Source: VGMD01 sp964552055 (GTDB lineage: Bacteria > Chlamydiota > Chlamydiia > Chlamydiales > 2-12-FULL-49-11). From it: 32,604 nt of DNA. This document shows positions 1-9,440 of this stretch, in pieces. How positions within the stretch are numbered: the first letter of the stretch is position 1; the number at the start of each line of letters is the position of its first letter. Location: NCBI GenBank assembly GCA_964552055.1, contig CAZKFL010000023.1:1-32604 (forward strand), given 5' to 3'. The notes under the pieces are model-generated. The model was not told where the DNA came from and did no database searches. It saw nothing but the letters and a program-made list of their open reading frames with translations. A program made the translations under genes and the position numbers.

Positions 1-34
1 GTCGAGGTCCCAAGTTCAAATCTTGGTAACCGCA
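1..34 (+). tRNA. 3' part of a tRNA, cut by the window edge
   Basis: Bases 10-14 (CCAAG) and 22-26 (CTTGG) form a perfect five-pair T stem around the canonical seven-base loop TTCAAAT. Bases 27-33 (TAACCGC) would be the 3' acceptor strand and base 34 (A) the discriminator. Bases 5-9 (AGGTC) fit a normal short variable loop. The CCA end is not encoded. The anticodon lies outside the window, so the amino acid cannot be named. The hydrolase gene on the other strand ends inside this tRNA. Confidence 0.75.
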
Positions 35-1065
35 TTTTCTTTAGGCAATCTAAATAGCGTTAATGAAAAATCAGTAAAGCAAATCTCAGGTAAATCTTTT
101 TTGTGTATTTCTATTAAAATATGTCTTCTTGCGCGAAGAGAATAATTGTTTAAATTACTGACAGTTAAGATGCAGGTCGGTGGGAGTTTATTGCCATCTC
201 TTAGAAAAGCGCTATACACTGACGCATTATGAATATCAATAATATAGTCTTGAGGAGCAACAATTAATGTAACGCGCCCCTCTAATTTTTTAATTGCTTT
301 ATACGCGTTAAGCTTCCAAGATCTTGCAGCAAGTTTTGCAAGTAGGTGATTATATACAGGAATCCAAAAAAGCTCTCTAATTGCAAGATCAAGAGAGGCG
401 AAAGACCTGTCGGAAATCAGATGAATTTTAGGGTATTTTCGTGCAACCTTTGCAGCAATTCCCCCGCCTAAAGAGTGGCCATAAAGTCTTATGTGAGCGC
501 TATCTACTTTCATATCATTGATTAGGTAATTCACAATTGCATTTCCGTTTTCAATTGCGTCTTTAGATGATCTGCAGTTTCTTTGATAGTTTGCACATAG
601 CACATTGACTCGTAAGAGAAGATGCATTTGCTTTAAACTTTCATAATTTGTTTGGTATGAGCCTCCGATTCCGTTAAAATAAATCATCCAATCAGTAAAA
701 TTTGCATCAATTAATATCACCCCGGCTAAAATTTTATTTCCGCAAGAAATTGAAACTAAGTCTGTCGGTGGTATTTCTTTATTGATTTTTTCAAGTAACG
801 CATAGTTAATTCCATGCGACGGTACATCTAGTACTCTTCCAATAAGTTCTTTAGGAGTGATTCTTTTAAATATGCAATAACAAATTGAACAGATAAGAGT
901 AACTGTCATCACAACCGGAAGAGCGGCTAGTGCGATTACGGTGACTGTCCATTTCCACGCATTATGATAATGGAAGACACTAACGGGCGGATGAATCTCT
1001 CTTTTAGTTTCAAATTCATCCGGATGAAGAAACTTAGTCTCAAATATAATAGGCTTAGTTTTCAT
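16..1065 (-). CDS. CHLPS/SidB-like alpha/beta hydrolase with N-terminal membrane segment
   Basis: 349 residues. A hydrophobic segment at about 39-66 suggests membrane anchoring. The rest has alpha/beta-hydrolase marks: FNGIGGS near 130-136 as oxyanion region, GHSLGG at 196-201 with S198 as probable nucleophile, PQD near 271-273 as candidate acid and H315 as candidate histidine. The SDRSFASL stretch after the nucleophile resembles the Chlamydia CHLPS 43-kDa protein family (DUF818) and Legionella SidB, which is the basis for the call. Substrate is unknown; lipid or acyl ester is plausible. The last codons overlap the tRNA on the opposite strand by 19 bases. It is divergent from the small membrane protein at 1149. 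Confidence 0.7.
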   Translation of the reverse strand: MKTKPIIFETKFLHPDEFETKREIHPPVSVFHYHNAWKWTVTVIALAALPVVMTVTLICSICYCIFKRITPKELIGRVLDVPSHGINYALLEKINKEIPPTDLVSISCGNKILAGVILIDANFTDWMIYFNGIGGSYQTNYESLKQMHLLLRVNVLCANYQRNCRSSKDAIENGNAIVNYLINDMKVDSAHIRLYGHSLGGGIAAKVARKYPKIHLISDRSFASLDLAIRELFWIPVYNHLLAKLAARSWKLNAYKAIKKLEGRVTLIVAPQDYIIDIHNASVYSAFLRDGNKLPPTCILTVSNLNNYSLRARRHILIEIHKKDLPEICFTDFSLTLFRLPKENAVTKI

Positions 1066-1148
1066 AGAAAGGGATTATAACGATATCAATTATAAAAAGC
1101 AAAAAAAAGAACTTTTAGTATTAATTAAAATTTTGTATTAATTGTAGT

Positions 1149-1703
1149 ATGAAACGATTTATAATTTATTTATTAATAATAATTGCGATATTCTTAGCTC
1201 TATTTTTTGCTCTCACTCAAAGGCAATCGCGCCTTCTAGCCCCTGAAGGAAGCCATATGGAAAGCGCTCATTTTAAAGTGGGTGAAGAGGAAGGAGAGGT
1301 GATTCGTGAGCTCATTATTACAATGGCAAGAACAAATCCTGCAGTTCTTGCTTTTAAAAAGAGTAAATTGGAAGCGTTAGGGTTAAAATTGCGCTCAAAA
1401 GTAACTACTTTCGAGTTTCTTGCATTTGTTTTTTCTGATCCCGAACTTTCAAAAGAGATGAAGCTACTGCAAGAAAGTTCTATAAAGTACAAAAGATTTA
1501 TTGAAGGTCTCTCGCCTAAGATGTTGAAAGAGTATGAAAAAGAAGGGTTTTATCTAAGGGCGCATCATTTTGCCCTTCATTTAGAAATTGATCATGAAGA
1601 ATTTTTGCAGATACTAACCCAATGTGTACAGATTGCAAAATCTGGCGATAAGGCTGCATTTCGTCCAATTGTTGATTACTTAATTGCCGTTAAATCTAGC
1701 TAA
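1149..1703 (+). CDS. Hypothetical membrane-anchored protein
   Basis: 184 residues. Residues 4-22 are strongly hydrophobic (an Ile/Leu-rich signal anchor after MKR), followed by a charged, probably helical extracytoplasmic domain of about 160 residues. I recognise no family. There is no clear Shine-Dalgarno sequence. The leader has two copies of TATTAATT (1119-1126 and 1136-1143) just before the ATG. The gene stands alone, divergent from the hydrolase and convergent with the EamA gene. Confidence 0.65.
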   Translation: MKRFIIYLLIIIAIFLALFFALTQRQSRLLAPEGSHMESAHFKVGEEEGEVIRELIITMARTNPAVLAFKKSKLEALGLKLRSKVTTFEFLAFVFSDPELSKEMKLLQESSIKYKRFIEGLSPKMLKEYEKEGFYLRAHHFALHLEIDHEEFLQILTQCVQIAKSGDKAAFRPIVDYLIAVKSS

Positions 1704-1786
1704 TTTTTTTACCACCCGTAAGCGTAACCGATTTTCTTTTTTTAAAGATTTTAGGTTTTAGGACAGGCTCTAAGTATTTATGAATT

Positions 1787-2707
1787 TTAGGTGGCTTTGG
1801 CAAGATAGCCTTGGCGCTTTTCTTCATAGTATACGATTGCAAGACCCACGAGTACGAGCAAAGTTGAGATGAAGATTGCTGAGGATGGTTTTTCACCAAG
1901 AAGGACATAACTGTGTAGTGAGGTAAAAATAGGCGATAAGAGGCCGATAAGGGATAGAAATGTTGCTGTAAATTTTTTAAGAAGGTATCCATACAAGTTA
2001 TAGCAGAAAATATTAGAGAGGAGGGAGAGGAAGATAATAGAGCTTCCAAGTGGAATAAGACTGCCAGCAGCTATGGGTGACGGGAGCCAAGGTTCAAAGA
2101 GAAGTGATGAGAAGAGGGCAAGTGTTCCGCCAATAAGCATGCTTGAACCGTTTGCAAATAAGATGGGGACTGTCTCATCTTTTACAATAAGTCTTAGCAT
2201 GATCCATCCGTAGACGGAGAAAAAGGCAGCGCCAAACATGGCAATTTCAGGCCATGTAAACCAACCGAAGGCTTGTAATAGGCCTTCTGTTCCTGTTTTT
2301 TGCATGATTACAGGAATGAAACCAAAGCAGCCGAGAGACAGCCCGATCCATTTCATTTTAGTCATTTTTTCTTTAAAATGTATGTATGAGAGAAGCGCAG
2401 TTATAAAGGGTGAGAGCCCATATATAAAACAAGTTTTTGCAGCGGATAGGTGAGATAAGCTCCAAAATTCTAAAATATTTGTTAAGTATATGCTAAAAAG
2501 TGCTAAAATTAAGAGGGATATCCATCCTTTCTTCGAAACGGTTGGAATTTTTTTTCTAAAGAGAAGGTATCCTATCAATAGCGATCCGGAAAAAATCATG
2601 CGCGCTCCTGTCAGGAACATGGGAGAGCTAAAATTTAGCATCTCTTTTCCAATAGGGAAGGAGAGAGTCCATAGAAAAAATAATAAAAAAGATAATATTA
2701 GGCTCAT
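1787..2707 (-). CDS. EamA/DMT-family transporter
   Basis: 306 residues, nearly all hydrophobic, in about ten membrane segments arranged as two five-helix halves. This is the usual build and length of drug/metabolite transporters of the EamA type. The first half begins with the typical FLLFFLWTLSFPIGKEML and the second half has a GWIMLRL-type segment. I start at the ATG at 2707 because GGAG lies eight bases upstream; a GTG at 2716 sits on that ribosome site itself and is unlikely. It follows tgt by a short gap on the same strand, so it is probably the last gene of the thioesterase-yhhQ-tgt unit. The substrate is not predictable; the context makes a nucleobase or metabolite possible, but that is inference. 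Confidence 0.85.
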   Translation of the reverse strand: MSLILSFLLFFLWTLSFPIGKEMLNFSSPMFLTGARMIFSGSLLIGYLLFRKKIPTVSKKGWISLLILALFSIYLTNILEFWSLSHLSAAKTCFIYGLSPFITALLSYIHFKEKMTKMKWIGLSLGCFGFIPVIMQKTGTEGLLQAFGWFTWPEIAMFGAAFFSVYGWIMLRLIVKDETVPILFANGSSMLIGGTLALFSSLLFEPWLPSPIAAGSLIPLGSSIIFLSLLSNIFCYNLYGYLLKKFTATFLSLIGLLSPIFTSLHSYVLLGEKPSSAIFISTLLVLVGLAIVYYEEKRQGYLAKAT

Positions 2708-2734
2708 AATTTGCACTCCAGTATATCAGAAAGG

Positions 2735-3856
2735 CTAAATTAGGTCTTGTAGTATACGCTCACGATAAGATTTCATAAGCTGAACCATAAAATGAAGGTT
2801 GTGTATTGAGGCTAGGGTAAGGCACGTAAGTTCATTAGCCTTAAATAGATGATGAATAAAAGCTAAAGTATAGTTTTGACAGGTAGGGCAGGAGCAATTT
2901 TCTTCAATCGGCCTAAATTCTTTGGCATAGATCCCTTTTGTAATTTTAAGAGGCCCCGCTTTAGTGAGGAGGGTCCCATGCCGAGCTGCTTTTGTAGGGT
3001 AAGAGGCATCAAAAGTATCAAGTCCCAGGGGTACGCAGGCTTCAAGGGAGGGTAGATCGCCAATCCCTAGAAGATGGGTTGGTCTGTTTTTAGGAAGATG
3101 TGGTTTTAGCGAAGTAAGCATAGAGATCATTTCATCTTTTGTTTTGCCAACGCTTCCGCCAATAGCAAAGCCGTCAAAGGGGTGCTCTCTTAAAGTATGT
3201 GCACTTTCCATTCTTAGCGCATCATCAACGCCGCCGTGAATAACTGCATAAATAGCCTGACCATTTGGATTTTTGAGGTGGGTTTCAAGTGATCTAATTT
3301 CCCACCTGTGTGTTCTTGCAAGAGAAAGTTTTAATAGGTCATTTTGAATATGGTAAGGAGGGAGTTCATCAAATGGAATAATGATATCGGCACCAAAATC
3401 TTTTTGGGCTTCGATCGAGCTTTCGGGAGTTAAGAGAACTTTAGATCCGTCTCTATAAGATCTAAATAGGACTCCGTCTTCACTGATTTCTAGGACTTGG
3501 CCGTCCACTTTTTTCGTCCCTTTGCTCTTTAGTTCATTTGCAACAGACCCGTATGCTAAACTAAATACTTGAAACCCCCCTGAATCTGTAATGATAGGAA
3601 GTGTTCGATTAATAAATTTATGGAGGCCTCCTGCCTCTTTTACAACTTCGCGTCCCGGTTGTAGAAGGAGGTGATAGGTGTTGCAAAACATGAGTTCTAG
3701 GCCTATTTCGGTTACAGTCACATTATCAATGCCTTTGAGGGTGCCGTTTGTTCCAACTGCTACAAAATTAGGTGTATTGATGATTCCATGCGGGGTATGG
3801 ATTCGTCCAACTCTTGCTTTAGATTTCTTGGATTCATGAAGAATTTCAAATTTCAT
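2735..3856 (-). CDS. tgt: Queuine/preQ1 tRNA-ribosyltransferase (Tgt)
   Basis: 373 residues, usual length. The enzyme swaps guanine 34 of tRNAs with GUN anticodons for a queuosine precursor base. Seen: DSGGFQ with D91 (Zymomonas D102), D163 (D156), the nucleophile D283 in TFDASYPTKAARHG (D280), and the zinc ligands C321, C323, C326 and H352 with exact family spacing. Several pocket positions differ from bacterial preQ1-type enzymes: L165 replaces C158, H207 replaces Q203, and the GGLAVGE loop is GGSVGK, one residue shorter with Lys at the position of E235. There is also an insertion of about 18 residues after residue 102. AGGAA lies seven bases before the ATG. Its ATG overlaps the yhhQ stop (ATGA), so the two are probably translated together. 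The altered pocket suggests queuine rather than preQ1 as substrate (inference). Confidence 0.93.
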   Translation of the reverse strand: MKFEILHESKKSKARVGRIHTPHGIINTPNFVAVGTNGTLKGIDNVTVTEIGLELMFCNTYHLLLQPGREVVKEAGGLHKFINRTLPIITDSGGFQVFSLAYGSVANELKSKGTKKVDGQVLEISEDGVLFRSYRDGSKVLLTPESSIEAQKDFGADIIIPFDELPPYHIQNDLLKLSLARTHRWEIRSLETHLKNPNGQAIYAVIHGGVDDALRMESAHTLREHPFDGFAIGGSVGKTKDEMISMLTSLKPHLPKNRPTHLLGIGDLPSLEACVPLGLDTFDASYPTKAARHGTLLTKAGPLKITKGIYAKEFRPIEENCSCPTCQNYTLAFIHHLFKANELTCLTLASIHNLHFMVQLMKSYRERILQDLI

Positions 3857-4497
3857 TTTGGTTTCCTAAAAAGAGCTGTAAGTGGGGTCATGCTAAAAAG
3901 GGCAATGAGCTTAATTCCATAACTCATTGTAATTATGGAGAGTACGGAGTGAACAATACCATATAGCGCAAGATAGGAGAATAATACGGTATCTGCTGCT
4001 TGAGAAATGAGCAGGGAAAATGTCATGGCAATAGGTAAAGTGAATTTTTTGCGAAATAGTGGAAAAAGTTCTATATCAATTTTTTGAGAAAGATAAAATG
4101 AGACAATTGAAGAGATAAATATTCTGGGGCTTATAGATAGAATAGACAAAAAAGAAGAGTGGAGAGAGTCATGGATAGATGGCTTATACCCAATTTGAAT
4201 AAGAGACATAAAGGTGAAGAAAATTAAAATAAAAGTGTTTAATGTGAGAACTTTTTTTGCAGATTCCTTTCCAAAATATTCCTGTAATAGATTCATCCCA
4301 ACAAGTGACCCTATCATATAAGCGTCAGTAGCAGTTACTTCTAGCCCAAAGAGCACAATCTGCTTAGTTACAAAGAGATTGGATAACACAACTTGCAAAG
4401 AAATAATTGCAATGAGGGCTTCTTTGCCCAAGCGCTTTGCTACGGTTACAGCCCCAAAAAGGAGAAAAATATGTGTTAGAAAGATACATTCATTCAT
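3853..4497 (-). CDS. yhhQ: Queuosine precursor transporter, YhhQ family
   Basis: 214 residues with about six membrane segments, as in the YhhQ/QPTR (VUT, DUF165) family. Typical family stretches are the early NLFVTKQIVLFG followed by TATDAYMIGS and NLLQEYFGKESAKK, then FYLSQKIDIELF and a late segment ending in SYGIKLIALF. The family imports queuosine precursors; the Chlamydia trachomatis member has been reported to take up queuine itself. The gene shares its stop codon bases with the tgt start, the strongest possible context for this role. The preceding gene on the same strand is the thioesterase, with a gap of 27 bases. No strong ribosome site is seen upstream. Confidence 0.9.
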   Translation of the reverse strand: MNECIFLTHIFLLFGAVTVAKRLGKEALIAIISLQVVLSNLFVTKQIVLFGLEVTATDAYMIGSLVGMNLLQEYFGKESAKKVLTLNTFILIFFTFMSLIQIGYKPSIHDSLHSSFLSILSISPRIFISSIVSFYLSQKIDIELFPLFRKKFTLPIAMTFSLLISQAADTVLFSYLALYGIVHSVLSIITMSYGIKLIALFSMTPLTALFRKPK

Positions 4498-4524
4498 AAA
4501 AATCAGCTAGATTTTAACTAGATT

Positions 4525-5031
4525 TTAGATAGAAGGGAAGGATTTTCGAAACTCTTCTTGCTCTTTTGCGGCATGAACACGCCGATTTCGCCTGTGATCA
4601 GCCTCTTCAAAGCGGCGCCTTTCGTCTTGATTTTCAGGGATAACTCCTGGAACCTTAGTTGGTTTGCCTAAATCATCTAGAGCTACAAAAGTAAAATATG
4701 CAGATAAAATATGCCTGATTTGGCCTGAAAAGCTGTTTTCAGCAGAAACTTTCAGTCCAATTTCCATTGAAGAGGTCCAAGCTCTATTGATTTTTCCTTG
4801 AATAATTAGGTTGTCGCCCTTTTTCGCTGCCGCTAAAAAATGAACTGCATCAACAGAAACTGTAACACAAACTTTATTACTATGTCTTTCAGCTACAACA
4901 AGCGCAATCCTATCAAGAAGCCCCATAATAGTTCCCCCAAACGCAGTTCCCTGAGAATTAAGATCGTTTGGAAAGATCTTATAAACATAGTCATTTACCT
5001 GAGATTCTTTCGGAGTTTTAGAGCCTTTCAT
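4525..5031 (-). CDS. Acyl-CoA thioesterase, single hotdog domain
   Basis: 168 residues from the ATG at 5031. The hotdog signature is clear: NDLNSQGTAFGGTIMGLLDRIA followed by the VSVDAVHFLAAAKKGDNLII strand region, as in YciA and BFIT-type acyl-CoA hydrolases. The C terminus has a charged Arg/Glu-rich tail (DERRRFEEADHRRNRR). A GTG at 5088 would add 19 residues, but it has no ribosome site and lies close to the mdh start on the other strand, so the shorter form is preferred. Likely role: hydrolysis of fatty acyl-CoA in the cytoplasm. It is the first gene of the minus-strand unit that includes yhhQ and tgt; no functional link to queuosine is evident. Confidence 0.85.
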   Translation of the reverse strand: MKGSKTPKESQVNDYVYKIFPNDLNSQGTAFGGTIMGLLDRIALVVAERHSNKVCVTVSVDAVHFLAAAKKGDNLIIQGKINRAWTSSMEIGLKVSAENSFSGQIRHILSAYFTFVALDDLGKPTKVPGVIPENQDERRRFEEADHRRNRRVHAAKEQEEFRKSFPSI

Positions 5032-5108
5032 AAACCTGATTAGTGCAGTTGTCACCTTTATTGCTTTTAATTGGGATATACTTTTCACTGAGTGGAAAAG
5101 GGAGTGGT

Positions 5109-6053
5109 ATGAAAGCAGTTATTAGGGTTGCTGTTTCGGGGGCTGCTGGGCAGATTGGGTATAGCTTGGTTTTTAGGATTGCAGCAGGTGAGATGTTTGG
5201 AATGGATCAGCCTGTTATTCTTCATCTGCTTGAGATTCCTGCTGCAATGCAGGGGTTAGCTGGTGTTTCTATGGAGCTTGATGATTGTGCTTTTCCGTTA
5301 TTAGAGGGTATTGTAATCGGCTCTGATCCTTTCCAAGTGTTTGATGGTGTTGATTATGCGGTATTAGTGGGGGCGAAGCCTCGTGGAAAGGGAATGGAGA
5401 GGAGGGATCTTTTAGAGGGCAATGCCAAGATTTTTGCAGAGCAGGGAAAAGCCTTGAATCGAAAAGGTGTCAGGGTACTTGTTGTGGGTAATCCTGCAAA
5501 TACCAACGCTTTAGTTCTAGCTCATAATGCAAAAAACTTACCAAGAGAAAATATTCGATCTATGATGCGACTCGATCAGAATAGAGCAATCACTCAGCTT
5601 GCAAAGAAGGCGGGCGTACCTATTAAGGATGTAAAGCGCGTGTCTGTGTATGGAAATCATTCTCCTACAATGGTTCCTGACTATTGTAATGCACTAATTA
5701 GTGGAAAAAAAGCCGAGGAAGTGATTTTTGATAAGGTGTGGTTACAAGGTGAATTTATTAAAATGGTGAAGACAAGAGGGACTCAAATTATTGATACAAG
5801 AGGCCTTTCGTCTGCCGCATCTGCTGCTAACGCAGCGATTCAATCTATTCGTGATTGGGTATTTCCAACTCCTTTGGATGACCTTTTCTCAGCGGGAATC
5901 TATTTGCCTGATAAGGATCTATTTTTTGGGGCAGCTCTTCAAAATCAGAGAATTGTCGCTAATTTACATTTAGATGCATTTTTGCAGGAAAAGTTAAAAG
6001 AGACAGAAGTGGAACTTATACAAGAAAGGGAAGCTGTAAAGGAGTATCTATGA
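5109..6053 (+). CDS. mdh: Malate dehydrogenase, NAD-dependent
   Basis: 314 residues. It interconverts malate and oxaloacetate in the TCA cycle. The Rossmann motif GAAGQIG is at 11-17, substrate-binding arginines R92 and R98 are in PRGKGMERRD, the RLDQNRA block at 154-160 holds the substrate-binding Arg and catalytic Asp, and the catalytic histidine is H184 in YGNHS. The pattern is that of the cytosolic/chloroplast type found in chlamydiae. The ATG at 5109 is chosen because GGGAG lies just upstream and the Rossmann strand starts right after it; an in-frame ATG at 5043 would add 22 residues that do not fit the family. The stop overlaps the gltA start (ATGA). Confidence 0.96.
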   Translation: MKAVIRVAVSGAAGQIGYSLVFRIAAGEMFGMDQPVILHLLEIPAAMQGLAGVSMELDDCAFPLLEGIVIGSDPFQVFDGVDYAVLVGAKPRGKGMERRDLLEGNAKIFAEQGKALNRKGVRVLVVGNPANTNALVLAHNAKNLPRENIRSMMRLDQNRAITQLAKKAGVPIKDVKRVSVYGNHSPTMVPDYCNALISGKKAEEVIFDKVWLQGEFIKMVKTRGTQIIDTRGLSSAASAANAAIQSIRDWVFPTPLDDLFSAGIYLPDKDLFFGAALQNQRIVANLHLDAFLQEKLKETEVELIQEREAVKEYL

Positions 6054-7198
6054 CAAAGGTTCTTTTTGAGGTTACGGATGAAAATTTGGAGACAGGTCTT
6101 CGGGGAGTTCCAGTTGGTTATTGTACTACATCGCAAGTCGATCCGGAACTAGGGCTTCATTATCGTGGCAAGCCTGTAAAGGATTTTGCAAATAGCAATC
6201 CAGAAGAGGTAATATGTTTGCTGATGAATGGGAATTTAGATGGGCTAAAGAATTTTTCGAATGAACTTAAAAAGCACGCGCATCTTGATCCAAGAGTTCG
6301 AGAGCATATATGTAAGCTCCCCAAAGAGAGCCATCCCATGAAGCTTTTAATCGCAGCATTAACCATACTCGCAACTTTTGAATCTAAGGGAAACTATTTA
6401 GATGATTGTATGGGGGTTATTGCAAAAATTCCTGAAGTTGCCGCCATACTTATCAATTATCATGCAGGATGGGGGGAAACTCCTGCCTCAAATCCAAATC
6501 TCGGCTATATCGAAAACTTTTGTCACATGCTTAAGGTTCCCAGCTTAAAAGATCAAAAACTCTTTATAAAAGTGATGCGACTCTTTAATATTCTCCATTA
6601 CGACCATGGCGGTGGTAATCTCTCAACTTTTGTTGGTAAAGCCGTAGCTTCTGCTCATGAAGATATGTACGCCTCACTTGCAGCAAGCATGTGCGCTCTG
6701 GATGGCCCTCTTCACGGCAGAGCAAATCAGGAATGCCTTGCTTTTTTAAAAGAAATTCATAGGGAGCTTGGCGATGCAGTTACAGCAGAAGAGATTGAGT
6801 CTTTTGTAAGGAAGCGCCTTGAAAAAGGAAAGCTAATGTACGGTTTTGGGCATGCGGTTTTAAGAAAGGAGGATACAAGAGCTACGCTCTTATGTGATAT
6901 CGGAGAGAAATATTTTTCTGCTGATCCTATCGTAAGGATTGGTCTTCTTTTGCGTGAAAGAGCGCCTAAGGTGCTTTCAGAAAATCCTAAAATTCAAAAT
7001 CCTTATGCTAACGTGGATCTTATGTCGGGAGCAATTTTATCTGCGGCAGGTTTTCCCTATCCAAACTACTTCACACTTCTTTTTGGGCTTTCTCGAATAG
7101 TGGGTATTGCAAGGCAAATTGTGTATGAGCGAAATGAGGCACGCGGTGGTAAGGGAACTCCCATCATTCGTCCGAAATACCTCTACAAAGCGGCATAA
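6050..7198 (+). CDS. gltA: Citrate synthase
   Basis: 382 residues, the length of the short citrate/methylcitrate synthase group. It condenses acetyl-CoA with oxaloacetate, the product of the gene before it. The catalytic triad is visible: H222 in GPLHGRANQE, H268 in YGFGHAVLRKEDTRA and D323 in NVDLMSG. The start codon lies in the mdh stop (ATGA), so translation of the two is probably coupled, and a plausible AAGGAG site lies in the last mdh codons. Chlamydiaceae lack this enzyme, so its presence marks an environmental lineage with the first TCA step. Methylcitrate synthase activity cannot be excluded, but no prp genes are near. Confidence 0.95.
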   Translation: MTKVLFEVTDENLETGLRGVPVGYCTTSQVDPELGLHYRGKPVKDFANSNPEEVICLLMNGNLDGLKNFSNELKKHAHLDPRVREHICKLPKESHPMKLLIAALTILATFESKGNYLDDCMGVIAKIPEVAAILINYHAGWGETPASNPNLGYIENFCHMLKVPSLKDQKLFIKVMRLFNILHYDHGGGNLSTFVGKAVASAHEDMYASLAASMCALDGPLHGRANQECLAFLKEIHRELGDAVTAEEIESFVRKRLEKGKLMYGFGHAVLRKEDTRATLLCDIGEKYFSADPIVRIGLLLRERAPKVLSENPKIQNPYANVDLMSGAILSAAGFPYPNYFTLLFGLSRIVGIARQIVYERNEARGGKGTPIIRPKYLYKAA

Positions 7199-7241
7199 TT
7201 GATCTGAGGGGGGTAATTAGAGGTGGTTTATTTTCATGGTT

Positions 7242-7269
7242 AAAAAGCTGACGGCCTTTTAGGGGCCGC
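7242..7269 (-). terminator. Weak candidate terminator of the 204-residue protein gene
   Basis: Bases 7264-7269 and 7251-7256 can pair as a six-base, GC-rich stem (one G-U pair) with a seven-base loop. On the minus strand this is followed four bases later by five T. The stop codon of the gene lies in the loop. The stem is short, so this is only a candidate. Confidence 0.35.
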
Positions 7270-7873
7270 ATCCTGCGCCTCTTGGATATGATTCTTCAGA
7301 AGCCAGCATGAATGCCTGAAACATTACATCTGCTATTTCCGCTTGTGCTGTCATAGCAATCTGGGATAGCTTAGAAAGTGTTGGGGAGACTGTGATTGCA
7401 AATTGTGCATTTAATAATTCGGGGTTACCCAAGAACAGTCTAGCATAAATCTCGCTCATTTTTAAAGTTGTGCTAATGAATGTGGTTCTAATGCTCTCCC
7501 TCATCTCTTTTTGTCCTAATTCAATTCCAATGATAGTGCTTGTGGCAAATATCTGAGCGCTTTCAGTAGAACCTCCAGATGCGGAAAAACCCGACTCTAA
7601 AGCTCTAGACATACTGGAATGAACCTCAGGATGAAGGGGTTCAGCAGCAATGGAAAGTTGCTTGTAGGCAATATAAACTGTCTTGATCGTTTTTGAATCG
7701 GGAGCTGTATCAGTTTGAAAAAAACCAGCTTCTCGCAGTTCAGTTAAAGCCAATTGAATAGATGCGTTCAGAGCTTTAGTTGACATAGATAGAGTTTCAG
7801 GAAAAGTAAATCCTTCAGTATACTTAAGATCAGGGGAATGGCTACCAAAACGTGGTGTGGGTGATGAGCTCAT
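7259..7873 (-). CDS. Hypothetical protein, candidate secreted effector
   Basis: 204 residues, no family recognised. The N terminus (about residues 1-25) is rich in Ser, Pro and Thr and lacks a hydrophobic signal, as is common for type III secretion substrates. The rest is Ala/Ser/Thr/Leu-rich and looks mainly helical, ending in a Gly/Cys/Pro tail. AGGA lies eight bases before the ATG. A TATAAT at 7903-7898 upstream, with only a poor -35, may be its own promoter. It follows the Gly-Ala repeat gene on the same strand after a gap of about 100 bases, and both begin with similar Ser/Pro-rich segments. The effector idea is inference. Confidence 0.6.
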   Translation of the reverse strand: MSSSPTPRFGSHSPDLKYTEGFTFPETLSMSTKALNASIQLALTELREAGFFQTDTAPDSKTIKTVYIAYKQLSIAAEPLHPEVHSSMSRALESGFSASGGSTESAQIFATSTIIGIELGQKEMRESIRTTFISTTLKMSEIYARLFLGNPELLNAQFAITVSPTLSKLSQIAMTAQAEIADVMFQAFMLASEESYPRGAGCGP

Positions 7874-7972
7874 TTAAAAATCCTTTTTAATTATAACATT
7901 ATACAGTATTAGCAATTAATTTCCACATTTTATTGTGTTGCAAGTCTCATTTTATGAATGAGATGTTGTAGG

Positions 7973-9292
<1,320 letters not shown>

Positions 9293-9335
9293 ATAAAGTC
9301 GCCTTTGTTATTATGTTAAATAATATTTGCCTCGT

Positions 9336-9364
9336 ATTATAATCAGCCTGCATAAATAAGTCAA
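9336..9364 (-). promoter_or_regulatory. Strong sigma66/sigma70-type promoter for the Gly-Ala repeat gene
   Basis: On the minus strand, TTGACT (9364-9359) and TATAAT (9341-9336) are separated by exactly 17 bases. This is one base off consensus. Transcription would start near 9329, about 37 bases before the ATG at 9292. Confidence 0.8.
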
Positions 9365-9440
9365 ATTGTAATGTGCTTAAAAAAATACATATAAAAATGA
9401 AAATTGCGTTTTATGCTGATATAGAGTACAAATGTAGAGT

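Noticed and set aside
1696..2049. Minus-strand frame of 117 codons at the end of the EamA gene
   Set aside because: It overlaps the EamA coding frame almost fully in another phase, and has no ribosome site or recognisable sequence.
5043..5108. Longer mdh start adding a hydrophobic N terminus that could be read as a signal peptide
   Set aside because: The ATG at 5109 has GGGAG upstream and begins directly before the Rossmann strand; malate dehydrogenase of this type is cytoplasmic.
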